Assembly: GCA_038207585.1 (NCBI GenBank)
Contig: JBBQZP010000010.1
Coordinates: 40,506-104,505, forward strand
Reading direction: 5' to 3'
DNA length: 64,000 bases
Source: JBBQZP01 sp038207585
Lineage (GTDB): Bacteria > Pseudomonadota > Alphaproteobacteria > Rhodobacterales > Rhodobacteraceae
Shown: one piece after another, positions 51,768-63,942 of the stretch
How positions within the stretch are numbered: the stretch's first letter is position 1
Layout: the number at the start of each line of letters is the position of its first letter
Translations under genes and position numbers: made by a program
Notes under the pieces: model-generated
Databases searched by the model: none
What the model saw: only the letters and a program-made list of their open reading frames with translations
What the model was told of the DNA's origin: nothing

Positions 51768-52730
51768 ATGTCTGACGCTCCTCTGCTTCTGGTCGCCGAC
51801 ATTGGTGGGACCAACACCCGCGTCGCCCTCGCCGACGGGCGGGTACTGCGGCAAGATACGATCCGGCGCTACAAGAACGCCGAATATCCGGGCCTTGAAT
51901 CCGTGCTTCGCAAGTATCTGGAGGATGCAGGCGCGCCCGATTGCAATGGCGCTTGTGTTGCCGCCGCTGGCCCCGTGCGCGACGGGGTGGCGACACTGAC
52001 CAATCTGGACTGGACGATTGACGCCGATTGCATCGCTCGCCCCAGCCGCGCCGAAACCGTCGCGGTGCTGAACGATCTGCAAGCGCAGGGTCATGCCATC
52101 GGACATATCGCACCGGAAAATCTGATCACGCTGATTGATGGCCCGCACCGCGAAGGGGCTGCGTCTTTGGTCATTGGTGCCGGCACTGGCTTCAATTCCG
52201 CACCCGTGCACGAGACGCCGTTCGGGCGTTATGTCGCGGCGTCGGAATGTGGCCATGTCAACATGCCGGTGCGCAGCGATCTTGACCTGCGACTGGCACA
52301 ATTCGTTGAAACCGTGCACGGCTTTCCCGGTGTCGAAGATGTGGTCGCCGGGCGCGGGTTGGAGCGGCTTTACGCCTTTACCGCCGCCGAGGCCGGAACA
52401 CCCGCCGAACTGAGCGCCGCCCAGATCATGCAGGCGATCAGCGCGGGCGATCCTTTGGCACTGGAAACGGGGCGGCTCTATGCGCGCATCCTTGGGTCCG
52501 AAGTGGGAAACCTTGCGCTGATCCATCTTCCATTCGGCGGGATTTATCTGTGCGGAGGCGTCGCGCGGGCGTTCAGCGCGCATCTGCCGCAGCTTGGCTT
52601 TGCCGAGGCCTTCCGCGACAAGGGCCGCTTTGCGGGCTTCATGTCCGGGTTTTCGGTGCAGGTTATCGAGGATGATTACGCGGCGCTGACCGGATGCGCA
52701 GCTTATCTGATGGGCACGCTGCGCGGTTGA
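51768..52730 (+). CDS. glk: Glucokinase
   Basis: A 320-aa ATP-dependent glucokinase of the proteobacterial type (COG0837-like). It starts LLLVADIGGTNTRVALADGR, with LTNLDWTIDADCIA and IGAGTGFNSAPVHETPFGRY in the ATP and sugar pocket and ECGHVNMP for glucose contact, ending FSVQVIEDDYAALTGCAAYL. It phosphorylates glucose set free by AglA and the GH1 enzyme. A clear terminator follows 4 nt after the stop. Confidence 0.95.
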   Translation: MSDAPLLLVADIGGTNTRVALADGRVLRQDTIRRYKNAEYPGLESVLRKYLEDAGAPDCNGACVAAAGPVRDGVATLTNLDWTIDADCIARPSRAETVAVLNDLQAQGHAIGHIAPENLITLIDGPHREGAASLVIGAGTGFNSAPVHETPFGRYVAASECGHVNMPVRSDLDLRLAQFVETVHGFPGVEDVVAGRGLERLYAFTAAEAGTPAELSAAQIMQAISAGDPLALETGRLYARILGSEVGNLALIHLPFGGIYLCGGVARAFSAHLPQLGFAEAFRDKGRFAGFMSGFSVQVIEDDYAALTGCAAYLMGTLRG

Positions 52731-52734
52731 CTGC

Positions 52735-52766
52735 GGGCCGTCCCATGTGCGGGACGGCCCTGTTTT
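52735..52766 (+). terminator. Intrinsic terminator after glk
   Basis: A perfect 10-bp stem (GGGCCGTCCC / GGGACGGCCC) with a 6-nt loop is followed by TGTTTT. It separates glk from the convergent coxM gene. Confidence 0.88.
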
Positions 52767-52769
52767 CGT

Positions 52770-53558
52770 TCAGCCTGCCGCGATCACGGCGCGCTTGGTC
52801 ATCACACCCACCAGATGCGCGCGGTATTCAGCCGTGCCATGCAGATCGGAAATCATGTCAGCGGAGGGTGCTTTCAGCCCCTCAACCGCCTTGGCCGAGA
52901 AGTCTTTCGACAATGCCGCCTCAGCCTCGGCCCAGCGGAAAACGCCGTTGTTCGACGCACCCGTTACCGCCACCCGCACACCGTCTGCATATTTGGCGAC
53001 AAACACCGCCACCAACGCAAAGCGGCTGGCGGGCTGGTCGAACTTTACATAGGCGGCCTTTTGCGGGATCGGAAATTTGACTTCCGTGATGATCTCGCCT
53101 TCGTTCAGTGCGGTTTCGAACATCCCCTGAAAGTAATCATCCGCCGCGATCTTGCGGGTGTTCGTCACAATCGTCGCGCCCGACGCCAAAGCCGCCGCCG
53201 GATAGCAGGCCGAAGGGTCGTTGTTGGCAAGGCTGCCACCAGCCGTGCCCCGGTTGCGCACCGCCGGATCACCGATGCCCCCCGCCAAAGCGGCGAGTGC
53301 CGGATAAAGCTTCGCCGCCTCTTTCGCGACCACAGCGTGCGGGGTTGCCCCGCCCACCGCCACCGCGTCACCGTCCTTGCACACGCCCTGCATTTCCGAA
53401 ATGCTGGTCAGGCTGACCAGCACTTCAGGGGCCGTAAGCCGCGCTTTCATCGTGGGCAAAAGGGTCTGCCCGCCCGACAGCGCCTGCGCGCCGTCACGGC
53501 CCATCGCGCGGGCGGCATCGGCGATGCTCTTCGGTTTTACGAGTTCAAAGTTGTGCAT
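52770..53558 (-). CDS. coxM: CO-dehydrogenase-like FAD subunit
   Basis: A 262-aa FAD-binding (medium) subunit. FAD motifs are GGQTLLPTMKARLTAPEVLV and GGIGDPAVRNRGTAGGSLAN (the AGGS and the second glycine-rich loop), followed by the C-terminal CO_deh_flav_C region (VAVTGASNNGVFRWAEAEAAL). It passes electrons from CoxS and is last in the coxG-S-L-M unit. Enzymes of form II are common without proven CO oxidation. Confidence 0.9.
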   Translation of the reverse strand: MHNFELVKPKSIADAARAMGRDGAQALSGGQTLLPTMKARLTAPEVLVSLTSISEMQGVCKDGDAVAVGGATPHAVVAKEAAKLYPALAALAGGIGDPAVRNRGTAGGSLANNDPSACYPAAALASGATIVTNTRKIAADDYFQGMFETALNEGEIITEVKFPIPQKAAYVKFDQPASRFALVAVFVAKYADGVRVAVTGASNNGVFRWAEAEAALSKDFSAKAVEGLKAPSADMISDLHGTAEYRAHLVGVMTKRAVIAAG

Positions 53559-53567
53559 CGCTGCCCC

Positions 53568-55940
<2,373 letters not shown>

Positions 55941-55990
55941 GTCATCCTCCCTGATCCAGAGCGTCAAGAACGCCCCGTAAGCCTTTGAAT

Positions 55991-56476
55991 TTATTCCGCT
56001 GCGATTGCGCCAACATCCTGACCACTGGCCGCCAGCACCGCCTTGACGATGTTGTGGTAACCGGTGCAACGGCACATGTTGCCCTCAAGATAATGGCGCA
56101 CTTCGGACTCGGTCGGTTTGGGATTGTCTTTCAGCAACGCCGCCGTCGACATCACCATCCCCGGTGTGCAAAAGCCGCATTGAAGCCCGTGATGGGTCTG
56201 AAACGCCTGCTGAATGACGCCAAGGCTGCCGTCGGCATTGGCCATGCCTTCAATCGTGCGCACATCGGCACCCGCCACATCCTGCGCAAAGACCGAACAC
56301 GCCTTGACGGCCTGCCCGTTCACATGCACCACGCACGCCCCGCATTGCGACGTGTCGCAGCCGATATGGGTGCCGGTCAGACCCAGCCCTTCGCGCAGAT
56401 AGGCCGACAAAAGCGTGCGGCCCTCGGTTTCTGCCGCAACGGATTTACCGTTCACGGTCATCGTGACTTTTGTCAT
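55991..56476 (-). CDS. coxS: CO-dehydrogenase-like [2Fe-2S] subunit
   Basis: A 161-aa small subunit with two [2Fe-2S] clusters. The plant-type ferredoxin motif is GCDTSQCGACVVHVNGQAVK-AC near residues 40-60, and the helical domain holds the second set (CGFCTPGMVMS and NMCRCTGYHNIV). It carries electrons from CoxL to CoxM. GGGAGGACAGGA precedes ATG 56476. Spacing to coxL is 50 nt. Confidence 0.95.
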   Translation of the reverse strand: MTKVTMTVNGKSVAAETEGRTLLSAYLREGLGLTGTHIGCDTSQCGACVVHVNGQAVKACSVFAQDVAGADVRTIEGMANADGSLGVIQQAFQTHHGLQCGFCTPGMVMSTAALLKDNPKPTESEVRHYLEGNMCRCTGYHNIVKAVLAASGQDVGAIAAE

Positions 56477-56511
56477 TCCTGTCCTCCCTGACATACTGCA
56501 GTCCGGCACGC

Positions 56512-57027
56512 CTAGCTTATAAGGCGCTTGAACCACCCTTTTTTCTTTTCCTCACCCTCGCCTTCGGCGACCGCATCTTCGGGGCCGGGGCCCTCAACTG
56601 CGGCCTGAAAGCGGGTAAAAAACTCGTCTGCCATGCGCTTGGCAAAGCCGTCGATGATGCGGCTGCCCAGTTGGGCCAATTTGCCGCCGACATTCGCCTC
56701 GACCGTGTAGGTCAAGGTAGTGCCGCCCTCGGCTGCATCAAGCGTGACTTGTGCGCCGCCCTTGGCAAAACCTGCCGGGCCGCCCTTGCCCTCACCGCTG
56801 ATCTTCAGCGACTTGCCGGGCACCATATCCGAAAGCTTGACCGCTCCGGTAAACCGCGCCTTCACCGGGCCGACCTTCTGGACAACCACCGCCTCGAAAC
56901 CCGTTTCGGGCGTGCCGGTCATGCTTTCGCATCCGGGCACACAATGCATCAGAACCTCTGGGTCCAGAATGGCATCCCAGACGGTTGCCGGATCGGCTGC
57001 GATCAGTTTGCTGTCGGTCAGTTGCAT
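56512..57027 (-). CDS. coxG: CoxG-like SRPBCC protein
   Basis: A 171-aa protein of the START/SRPBCC fold found with Mo-hydroxylase genes. The N-terminus (QLTDSKLIAADPATVWDAIL) and ECVPGCESM-like MHCVPGCESMTG are typical, and the acidic-basic C-terminus (GEGEEKKKGWFKRLIS) may help attach it to the membrane, as reported for CoxG of Oligotropha. It is placed first in the unit. GGGGGGA precedes the ATG. Confidence 0.85.
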   Translation of the reverse strand: MQLTDSKLIAADPATVWDAILDPEVLMHCVPGCESMTGTPETGFEAVVVQKVGPVKARFTGAVKLSDMVPGKSLKISGEGKGGPAGFAKGGAQVTLDAAEGGTTLTYTVEANVGGKLAQLGSRIIDGFAKRMADEFFTRFQAAVEGPGPEDAVAEGEGEEKKKGWFKRLIS

Positions 57028-57145
57028 GCGTATCCCCCCGCGTTGGCTCCAGCCTAGACGATATGGATCACATTAAGCAATCACGACGATGCGAGGAGGC
57101 GGCGAATTCTGATTGCCGCATTTTCTGCCAATGCCTTGTTTTTAC
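57028..57145. other. 118-nt gap between the mttB-like gene and coxG
   Basis: This stretch has no gene. It is the expected place for a cox promoter, but I see no clear promoter or operator in it; the unit could also be read through from the mttB-like gene. Confidence 0.4.
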
Positions 57146-58684
57146 TCAATACCACGCATCGGCCATCCCGGCCTTGCGCTTTGCCACAAAGTCATCCAGC
57201 CCGTCGCGGATGCCGTCGTCCAAAACGGGTGCCTCAAACTCGGCCAGCCGTTTCTTCCACAGCCGGTTGGCGCGGGTGGCGGCGTCGGCGGACCCGGCCT
57301 CTTCCCATTTCTCGAACGGGTCGTTGTCGGACAACTCACTGTCCCAGAACGCCGTTTCATAGTTCCGCATCGTGTGGCCGCAGCCAAAGAAGTGGCTTCC
57401 TACGCCAACCTCAAGGAACGCATCCATTGCAAGCTGGTTGTCATCCACTTTGATGCCGTCAAGATAGCTGTGCAGCGATCCGCACAGATCGGCGTCGAGC
57501 ATGAATTTCTCATACGACATGCTGAGCAATCCATCCAGAAACCCCGCCGAATGCAGGATGAAATTTGCCCCGCAATGCACGGCGGCCAGCATCGACATCG
57601 TGCCTTCCATCATCGCCTGCGCATCGGGAAGTTTTGACGTGGTGAAATTCCCCGAACAGCGCAGCGGCAGGTTCAGACGGCGGCACAGCTGGCCGATCAC
57701 CTGAGAGCCGATTGCGGGTTCCGGCGTGCCGAAGGTGGGGCTGCCCGACCGCAGGCTCATCGACGACAGGAAGTTGCCGAACACCACCGGCGCACCCTTG
57801 CGCTCCAACTGGGTCAGCGCGCATCCGGCCATCGTTTCAGCCAGACTTTGCGCAATCGCGCCCGCCGATGTGACCGGACCCATCGCGCCCCCAAGGATGA
57901 ACGGCACCACCACCGCGCACTGGTTGGCCCGCGCATAGGCCCGCAGCGAGTTGGTCATCGTGCCGTCCCAGACCAGTGGAGAATTCACGTTCACGTTGCC
58001 AAGGATCACGCAGTTCTGGTCGACAAAATCGCGACCGAACACAATGCGCGCCATCTCGATACTGTCCTCGGCACGCTCTTCCGACGTGACCGACCCCATG
58101 AAGCCGCGATCCGACAGGGTCAGATGCGCATGCACCATATCCAGATGCCGCTTGTTCACGGCAATATCGGTCGGCTCGCAGATCGTGCCGCCCGAATGGT
58201 GGAAATTCGGCGAGGATTGCGCCAGCTTGATGAAATTACGGAAATCCTCGATCGTGCCGAACCTGCGCCCGCGATCAATATCCATCACAAAAGGGCTGCC
58301 GTAGGCCGGGGCAAAGACCACTGATTTACCGCCGATTTCCACCGAATTGGCGGGGTTTCGGGCGTGTTGGGTAAAAGTTGCGGGCGCGGATTTCAGAATC
58401 TCGCGCAGCATGCCGGGTTCAAACTTGACCAGCAGCCCGTCGATCTTTGCACCCGCGGTGCGCCAATGTTCCAGCGCCACCGGATCATCGCGGAACTCGA
58501 TGCCGACCTCGGCCAGAATACGGTCGGCGACGGCTTCAACCCGCAGCAGGTTTTCCTCGGACATCACATCATAGGTCGGGATGTTGCGGATGATATAGGG
58601 TCGCCCCATACCGCCGCCTTTTTGCGCGCGTTCGGCCTGCCGTGCCTGACGCCCGCCTGACCGTGCCGGTTTTTCGATGCCCAT
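57146..58684 (-). CDS. MttB-family (trimethylamine methyltransferase-like) protein
   Basis: A 512-aa member of the MttB superfamily, whose known members demethylate quaternary amines (glycine betaine, carnitine and similar) in cobalamin-dependent systems. The Rossmann-like TIM barrel is visible through SVEIGGKSVVFAPAYGSPFV, GNVNVNSPLVWDGTMTNSLR and GSPTFGTPEPAIGSQVIGQL. No in-frame TAG exists, so it is the non-pyrrolysine type. No corrinoid protein or reactivase gene is present nearby. GGGGGA precedes ATG 58684. It lies 118 nt upstream of the cox unit on the same strand. Confidence 0.85.
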   Translation of the reverse strand: MGIEKPARSGGRQARQAERAQKGGGMGRPYIIRNIPTYDVMSEENLLRVEAVADRILAEVGIEFRDDPVALEHWRTAGAKIDGLLVKFEPGMLREILKSAPATFTQHARNPANSVEIGGKSVVFAPAYGSPFVMDIDRGRRFGTIEDFRNFIKLAQSSPNFHHSGGTICEPTDIAVNKRHLDMVHAHLTLSDRGFMGSVTSEERAEDSIEMARIVFGRDFVDQNCVILGNVNVNSPLVWDGTMTNSLRAYARANQCAVVVPFILGGAMGPVTSAGAIAQSLAETMAGCALTQLERKGAPVVFGNFLSSMSLRSGSPTFGTPEPAIGSQVIGQLCRRLNLPLRCSGNFTTSKLPDAQAMMEGTMSMLAAVHCGANFILHSAGFLDGLLSMSYEKFMLDADLCGSLHSYLDGIKVDDNQLAMDAFLEVGVGSHFFGCGHTMRNYETAFWDSELSDNDPFEKWEEAGSADAATRANRLWKKRLAEFEAPVLDDGIRDGLDDFVAKRKAGMADAWY

Positions 58685-58784
58685 GATGTTCCCCCGGTGC
58701 CATTGGCGGCACTTTGGATCAGTGGGCGACATTCCGGCGCGGATGTCTGCGGATTTGGCGACTGCTGAGGGTCTGATTGCGAAG

Positions 58785-60416
58785 TCAGGTAATGACATCG
58801 GGCGCGTCACGCCCGGTATGGGTGGCGATCTGCGCAAAATGATGCGCGGCACGGATCACCGGGATAAGGGCGTGTTGCGGATCATGGTCAAGGCCCCCCG
58901 GCCCCGCCGCAAACCGCTCCAAATAAAGCCGCAACGTCGCGCCTTCGGTGCCGGTGCCCGACAGGCGCAGTACAATCCGACTGCCATCGGCAAATCGGAT
59001 GCGCACTCCCTGGGCTTTGCTGACGGACCCATCCACCGGGTCGGTATAGGCGAAATCGTCGGCATCGGTGACGGTCAGCCCTTCGGCAGACTGCCCTTTC
59101 AGGCCGGGCAGGCTGGCGCGCAGGGCGGCCATCATCGCATCGGCCTTTTCAGACGGGATCGCTTCGAAATCATGCCGGGAATAATAGTTGCGCCCGTATG
59201 TCGCCCAGTGTTCCGCGAGGATGTCGGAGACACTCTGCTTGCGCACGGCCAGAATGTTAAGCCACAACAGAACCGCCCAAAGCCCGTCCTTTTCGCGCAC
59301 ATGATCGGAGCCCGTGCCGAAACTTTCCTCACCACACAGCGTGACGCGGCCTGCGTCCAGCAGGTTGCCGAAAAACTTCCAGCCGGTCGGAGTCTCAAAA
59401 CATTCAATCCCCAGCGCGTCGGCCACCCGGTCCACCGCCGCCGATGTGGGCATTGATCGCGCCACACCTTTCAGGCCGTCCGCATAGCCCGGTGCCAGAT
59501 GCGCATTGGCTGCAAGCACCGCAAGGCTGTCAGACGGCGAGACATAAATCCCGCGCCCGACAACCATGTTCCGGTCGCCATCGCCGTCAGATGCAGCCCC
59601 GAAATCAGGCGCACCCTCGCCCATCATTTCCGCCATCAACTCGTGCGCCCAGGTGGGGTTGGGGTCAGGGTGCATGCCGCCGAAATCGGGCAAGGGCGTG
59701 CCATGCACGACGGTGCCCGCCATAGCCCCCAGCCTGCGTTCCAGCACCTCGGTTGCATAGGGGCCGGTCACGGCGTTCATCGCATCAAACCGCATCCGAA
59801 ACCCGCCCGCAATCATCGCGCGGATGGCTGCGAAATCGAACAGCGTTTCCATCAGGTCGGCATAGTCTGCGACCGGATCGACCACATCGACGATCATGCC
59901 CGCCAGAGCATGCCGCCCCGGCGCGGACAGATCGACATCCTGCGCATCCGTCATCAGGTAATGATCCAGCGTTTCGGTCACGCGAAACATCGCCTCGGTC
60001 ACCGCCTCGGGGGCGGGGCCGCCGTTCCCCATGTTGAACTTTATCCCGAAATCCTCCTCCGGGCCGCCGGGATTGTGGCTGGCCGACATGATCAACCCGC
60101 CGTCGGTTTGATGCAGCCGGATCAAGTGGCTGGCGGCGGGCGTGGACAGAACCGCGCCCTGCCCCACGATCACCCGTGCCGCCCCGTTGGCCGCCGCCAT
60201 CCGCAAGATCACCTGTGCGGCGCGGTCGTTGAAATAGCGCCCGTCGCCGCCCAGAACAAAGGTTTTGCCCACGGCACCGCCGATGCCGTTGAACACCGCC
60301 TGCACGAAATTCTCAAGGTAATGTGGCCCCATGAACACCCGCGTTTTCTTGCGCAGGCCAGAGGTTCCGGGCTTTTGTCCGGCAATGGGGCGGGTCGTGA
60401 TGCGGTGCTGGGTCAT
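58785..60416 (-). CDS. pgm: Phosphoglucomutase, alpha-D-glucose specific
   Basis: A 543-aa enzyme interconverting glucose 1- and 6-phosphate, linking glycolysis to glycogen. The phosphoserine loop is IMSASHNPGGPE, the Mg2+ loop SDGDGDRNMVVG and the sugar loop LCGEESFGTGSDHVREKDG. Length and sequence match the long Pgm type rather than PgmA/ManB. The ATG overlaps the glgX stop (ATGA), so it is in the glycogen operon. Position and chemistry agree. Confidence 0.96.
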   Translation of the reverse strand: MTQHRITTRPIAGQKPGTSGLRKKTRVFMGPHYLENFVQAVFNGIGGAVGKTFVLGGDGRYFNDRAAQVILRMAAANGAARVIVGQGAVLSTPAASHLIRLHQTDGGLIMSASHNPGGPEEDFGIKFNMGNGGPAPEAVTEAMFRVTETLDHYLMTDAQDVDLSAPGRHALAGMIVDVVDPVADYADLMETLFDFAAIRAMIAGGFRMRFDAMNAVTGPYATEVLERRLGAMAGTVVHGTPLPDFGGMHPDPNPTWAHELMAEMMGEGAPDFGAASDGDGDRNMVVGRGIYVSPSDSLAVLAANAHLAPGYADGLKGVARSMPTSAAVDRVADALGIECFETPTGWKFFGNLLDAGRVTLCGEESFGTGSDHVREKDGLWAVLLWLNILAVRKQSVSDILAEHWATYGRNYYSRHDFEAIPSEKADAMMAALRASLPGLKGQSAEGLTVTDADDFAYTDPVDGSVSKAQGVRIRFADGSRIVLRLSGTGTEGATLRLYLERFAAGPGGLDHDPQHALIPVIRAAHHFAQIATHTGRDAPDVIT

Positions 60417-62518
60417 GGTCTGCCCTCTGGCTGGGGGTGAAAGACAAGGACGGATTGAGCGGGCGCTTTGATCAGGCGTGCAGGTTCCGGGGCCGCCTCG
60501 GGGCGCGAGGTATCAAGCAGCAACTCCCACGCAGGCGCGGTATCGGGCAGCGTCAACGCCACCTCGTCCCCGGCGTTGAAAAGTGCAAAGATCACATCAG
60601 ACGATACCGTGGAACCCTCGCTCGCCATCCGCAATTCGACGCCAACGCAGCGAAACGCGGGGTCGTTCCAGTCGGCATCGCTGGGAACCGTGCCATTTGC
60701 TTTGCGCCAGATCACATCGTGCAAACCGTCCTCACGCGGGCGGGCATGCAGGAACCGGCGCTGGCGCAGCACCGGATGTGTGCTGCGCAGCGCGGTCAGC
60801 CGTGCCACAAAAGCAGCCAGCGCCAGATCCGCCCCGGCCCATGTGACCCAGCCAGTTTCATTATCCTGCGCATAGGCGTTGTTGTTGCCGCCTTGGCTAT
60901 TGCCGATCTCATCCCCGCCCAGAAGCATCGGCGTGCCCTGGCTTAGAAACAGCGTCGCCAGAAGGTTGCGCTTGCGCTGCGCCCGCGCGGCAAGGATCGC
61001 GGCATCTTTCGTTGCCCCCTCAACCCCCATGTTGGACGAATGATTGTCATTGTGCCCGTCGCGGTTGCCCTCGCCATTCGCCTCGTTGTGCTTGGCGTCA
61101 TAGCTGACCACATCTTCCAGCGTGAACCCGTCATGCGCTGTCACGAAATTGACCGATGATGTTGCCGCGCGCCCGCTGTGATCAAACCGCTCGGCCGATC
61201 CCAAAAGGCGCTTGGCAAGTTCAGGGGCGAGGCCCCGGTCGCCCCGCCAGAACGAGCGCAAACCGTCGCGAAAGCGGTCGTTCCATTCGGCAAAGGGGTG
61301 CGGATAGGCGCCAAGCTGATAACCGCCGGGGCCGATATCCCAAGGTTCCGCAATCAGCTTGACCCGCGCCAGAACCGGGTCTTGCCGGATCACGTCAAAG
61401 AACGCGGCGCCGGTGTCAAACCCCTGCGCCTCACGCCCCAGAACGCTGGCCAGATCAAAGCGGAAGCCATCGACATGCATCACCTGCACCCAATAGCGCA
61501 ATGAATCCATGATCATCCGCAGCACCATCGGATGTCCCGCATTCACCGTATTCCCGGTGCCGGTATCGTTGATGTAATGCCGCCCGCCGTCCAGCAGCCG
61601 GTAATAGCTGCGGTTGTCAATTCCGCGAAACGACAGCGTCGGGCCAAGCTCGTCGCCCTCAGCGGTGTGATTGTAGACCACGTCCAGAATGACCTCGATC
61701 CCCGCCATGTGGAACCGGCGCACCATCGACTGAAACTCGCGGATCGAGCCGGACGTCATGTAGCGCGGCTCTGGCGCGAAAAAGCCGATGCTCTGGTAAC
61801 CCCAATGGTTGCGCAGGCCCTTTTCCACCAAAAAGCGGTCGTCGATGAACGCATGCACGGGCAAAAGCTCAATCGCCGTGACGCCAAGCCGGGTCAGATG
61901 GTCCAGCACCGGGTCTGACGCAAGGCCAAGGTAGCTGCCGCGCAATCCCCGCTCGATCCCCTTCATCTGGGCGGTCAGGCCGCGCACATGTGCCTCGTAG
62001 ATCACCGATTGGTCCAGAGGCACGCCGGGCGGCGTGTCGGTGCCCCATTGGAACGACGCATCCACCACAACCGATTTCGGCATCGCAAAAGCGCTGTCGC
62101 GCGTGTCAAACGACAGATCGCCGCGCGGGCTGCCCACCTTGTATCCCATCACCGCATCCGACCACCGCAGCCGCCCCGACAACTGCCGCGCATAGGGGTC
62201 GATCAGCAGCTTGTTCGGGTTGAAGCGGTGGCCTTCCTCGGGCGCATAGGGGCCGTGTACGCGGTAGCCGTAAAGCGCTCCCGGCATCAGCCCGCCGACA
62301 TGAATGTGCCAGACATCGCCGGACCGGTGCCGCAGTGGCAGGCGGCACAACTCCTTGCGGCCATCGGGCGCGAACAGGCACAACTCAATCGCTTCAGCAT
62401 GGGCCGAGAAGATCGCGAAATTCACCCCGGCCCCGTCAAACCGCGCGCCCAGGGGAAAGTCGCGCCCCGACGTGATGGAATGCCCGGCAAGTTCGGCAGG
62501 AAGGCGGTTCAGCGTCAT
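60413..62518 (-). CDS. glgX: Glycogen debranching enzyme GlgX
   Basis: A 701-aa GH13 debranching (isoamylase-type) enzyme hydrolysing alpha-1,6 branches of phosphorylase-limit glycogen. It has an N-terminal CBM48 (FSAHAEAIELCLFAPDGRKE), catalytic motifs VILDVVYNHTAEGDELGPTL, VDGFRFDLASVLG (nucleophile), LIAEPWDIG (acid/base) and VTAHDGFTLEDVV, and a C-terminal beta-domain. The ATG shares one base with the glgA stop. Confidence 0.95.
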   Translation of the reverse strand: MTLNRLPAELAGHSITSGRDFPLGARFDGAGVNFAIFSAHAEAIELCLFAPDGRKELCRLPLRHRSGDVWHIHVGGLMPGALYGYRVHGPYAPEEGHRFNPNKLLIDPYARQLSGRLRWSDAVMGYKVGSPRGDLSFDTRDSAFAMPKSVVVDASFQWGTDTPPGVPLDQSVIYEAHVRGLTAQMKGIERGLRGSYLGLASDPVLDHLTRLGVTAIELLPVHAFIDDRFLVEKGLRNHWGYQSIGFFAPEPRYMTSGSIREFQSMVRRFHMAGIEVILDVVYNHTAEGDELGPTLSFRGIDNRSYYRLLDGGRHYINDTGTGNTVNAGHPMVLRMIMDSLRYWVQVMHVDGFRFDLASVLGREAQGFDTGAAFFDVIRQDPVLARVKLIAEPWDIGPGGYQLGAYPHPFAEWNDRFRDGLRSFWRGDRGLAPELAKRLLGSAERFDHSGRAATSSVNFVTAHDGFTLEDVVSYDAKHNEANGEGNRDGHNDNHSSNMGVEGATKDAAILAARAQRKRNLLATLFLSQGTPMLLGGDEIGNSQGGNNNAYAQDNETGWVTWAGADLALAAFVARLTALRSTHPVLRQRRFLHARPREDGLHDVIWRKANGTVPSDADWNDPAFRCVGVELRMASEGSTVSSDVIFALFNAGDEVALTLPDTAPAWELLLDTSRPEAAPEPARLIKAPAQSVLVFHPQPEGRP

Positions 62519-63942
62519 CAGGGCATCAGGCTTTCATAAAGACGGGCGTAGGCGGCGGCTGATGCATCCCATCCCACCGGCTGCGCCATCGCGTTGGCCT
62601 GGAGCTTTTTCCACGCCGTGCGGTCGGCGTAAAGGTCGACCAACTGGCGCAAGGCCCGCGACAAGGCCGCCGCATCGACCGGGTGAAAGGTAATCCCCGT
62701 GGCGACACCCCGCGCCAAAGCCGCCGGGTTCGCGGTGATCACCGTATCAGCCAACCCGCCGACCTCGGCCACAACCGGAATCGTGCCATAGCGCAGCCCG
62801 TACATCTGCGTCAGACCGCAGGGTTCAAACCGGCTGGGCACCAGCACCGCATCCGCGCCCGCAAACAGGCGGTGCGACAGCGCCTCGTCATAGCCGATTT
62901 TTACCGCCACCCGTCCCGGATGCGCCCCCGCCAGCGCCAGAACCGCCTGCTCCAACACCGGATCGCCGGACCCCAGCACGATCAGCGCGCCCCCGGCGGC
63001 GACAAAGTCCGGCACCACGGCGGGCAGAAGGTCGATGCCCTTCTGATCGGTCATGCGGCTTACGATGATCGCCAGCGGCCCCTCTGCCGTAACCCCGAAT
63101 TCGGCGCAAATGGCAACGCGGTTCGCAACCTTGCCCGACATCTTCTTGGCATTGAACGGCATCGGCTCCGCCTCGGGCGCCCAGACATCCTCATCAACCC
63201 CGTTCAGAATGCCGCTGACCGCAGCGCCCCGCGCCGCAATCACGCCCTGCAAGCCCATGCCGAATTCAGGCCGCATCAATTCGGTCGCGTAATTCGGCGA
63301 TACCGTCGTTACCGCATCCGCCGTAACCAAACCGGCTTTTAGCGACGACAAGCCGCCATAATACTCCAGCGCATCGGCGCGGAATTCCCGCATCGGCAGG
63401 CGCAACGCGCCCAACATCGCAGCAGGGGCCCAGCCCTGAAAGGCGATGTTGTGTACCGTCAGAACCGATGCCGCCCCACCGCCGCCGTAGGCGAGGTAGG
63501 CGGGCGCAAAGCCCGCCTGCCAGTCATGCGCGTGCAGAATGTCGGGGGTCCAGCCATCCGCAAGCCCGTCGCGCGCAATCGCCGCACCCACCCAACCCAG
63601 TGCCGCAAAGCGCTGCGCATTATCGCTCCAGTCGCCCCCTGCGTCGCCATAAATCCCGCCATCCCGGTCATAAAGATGCGGCGCGTCCAGAAGCAGCAGC
63701 GACAACCCCTCGGCCTCGCCCGCCAGAACCCGCGCCGGACCGCCGAACAGATCGCCCTCGGCCCAGACCTCGGCCCAGTCCGCCGCCATCCCCCGCAAGG
63801 CGCGATAGGCGGGCAGCAAAACCCTCATTTCCCATCCCTGCCCGGCCAAAGCGCCGGGCAAAGCGCCCACCACATCGGCAAGTCCCCCGGTTTTCACCAA
63901 AGGCACGCATTCCGATGCAACCGACAATACTTTTCCGCGCAT
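62518..63942 (-). CDS. glgA: Glycogen synthase
   Basis: A 474-aa GT5 glycogen synthase using ADP-glucose. The KTGGLADVVGALPGALA loop near residue 15 binds the donor; the second half carries PSRFEPCGLTQMYGLRYGTI followed by PVVAEVGGLADTVI, the GT5 active site. The ATG at 63942 follows GGAAG with the right spacing, although a GTG lies two codons earlier. Upstream (63943-64000) should be the end of another glg gene or a promoter; the window stops there. Confidence 0.96.
   Translation of the reverse strand: MRGKVLSVASECVPLVKTGGLADVVGALPGALAGQGWEMRVLLPAYRALRGMAADWAEVWAEGDLFGGPARVLAGEAEGLSLLLLDAPHLYDRDGGIYGDAGGDWSDNAQRFAALGWVGAAIARDGLADGWTPDILHAHDWQAGFAPAYLAYGGGGAASVLTVHNIAFQGWAPAAMLGALRLPMREFRADALEYYGGLSSLKAGLVTADAVTTVSPNYATELMRPEFGMGLQGVIAARGAAVSGILNGVDEDVWAPEAEPMPFNAKKMSGKVANRVAICAEFGVTAEGPLAIIVSRMTDQKGIDLLPAVVPDFVAAGGALIVLGSGDPVLEQAVLALAGAHPGRVAVKIGYDEALSHRLFAGADAVLVPSRFEPCGLTQMYGLRYGTIPVVAEVGGLADTVITANPAALARGVATGITFHPVDAAALSRALRQLVDLYADRTAWKKLQANAMAQPVGWDASAAAYARLYESLMP

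Noticed and set aside
50943..52583. 546-aa minus-strand open frame across the GH1 and glk genes
   Set aside because: It is antisense to two complete enzymes with intact active sites, and it has no recognisable domain.
57146..58684. Pyrrolysine-containing trimethylamine methyltransferase
   Set aside because: The frame has no internal TAG codon, so it belongs to the non-pyrrolysine MttB group.
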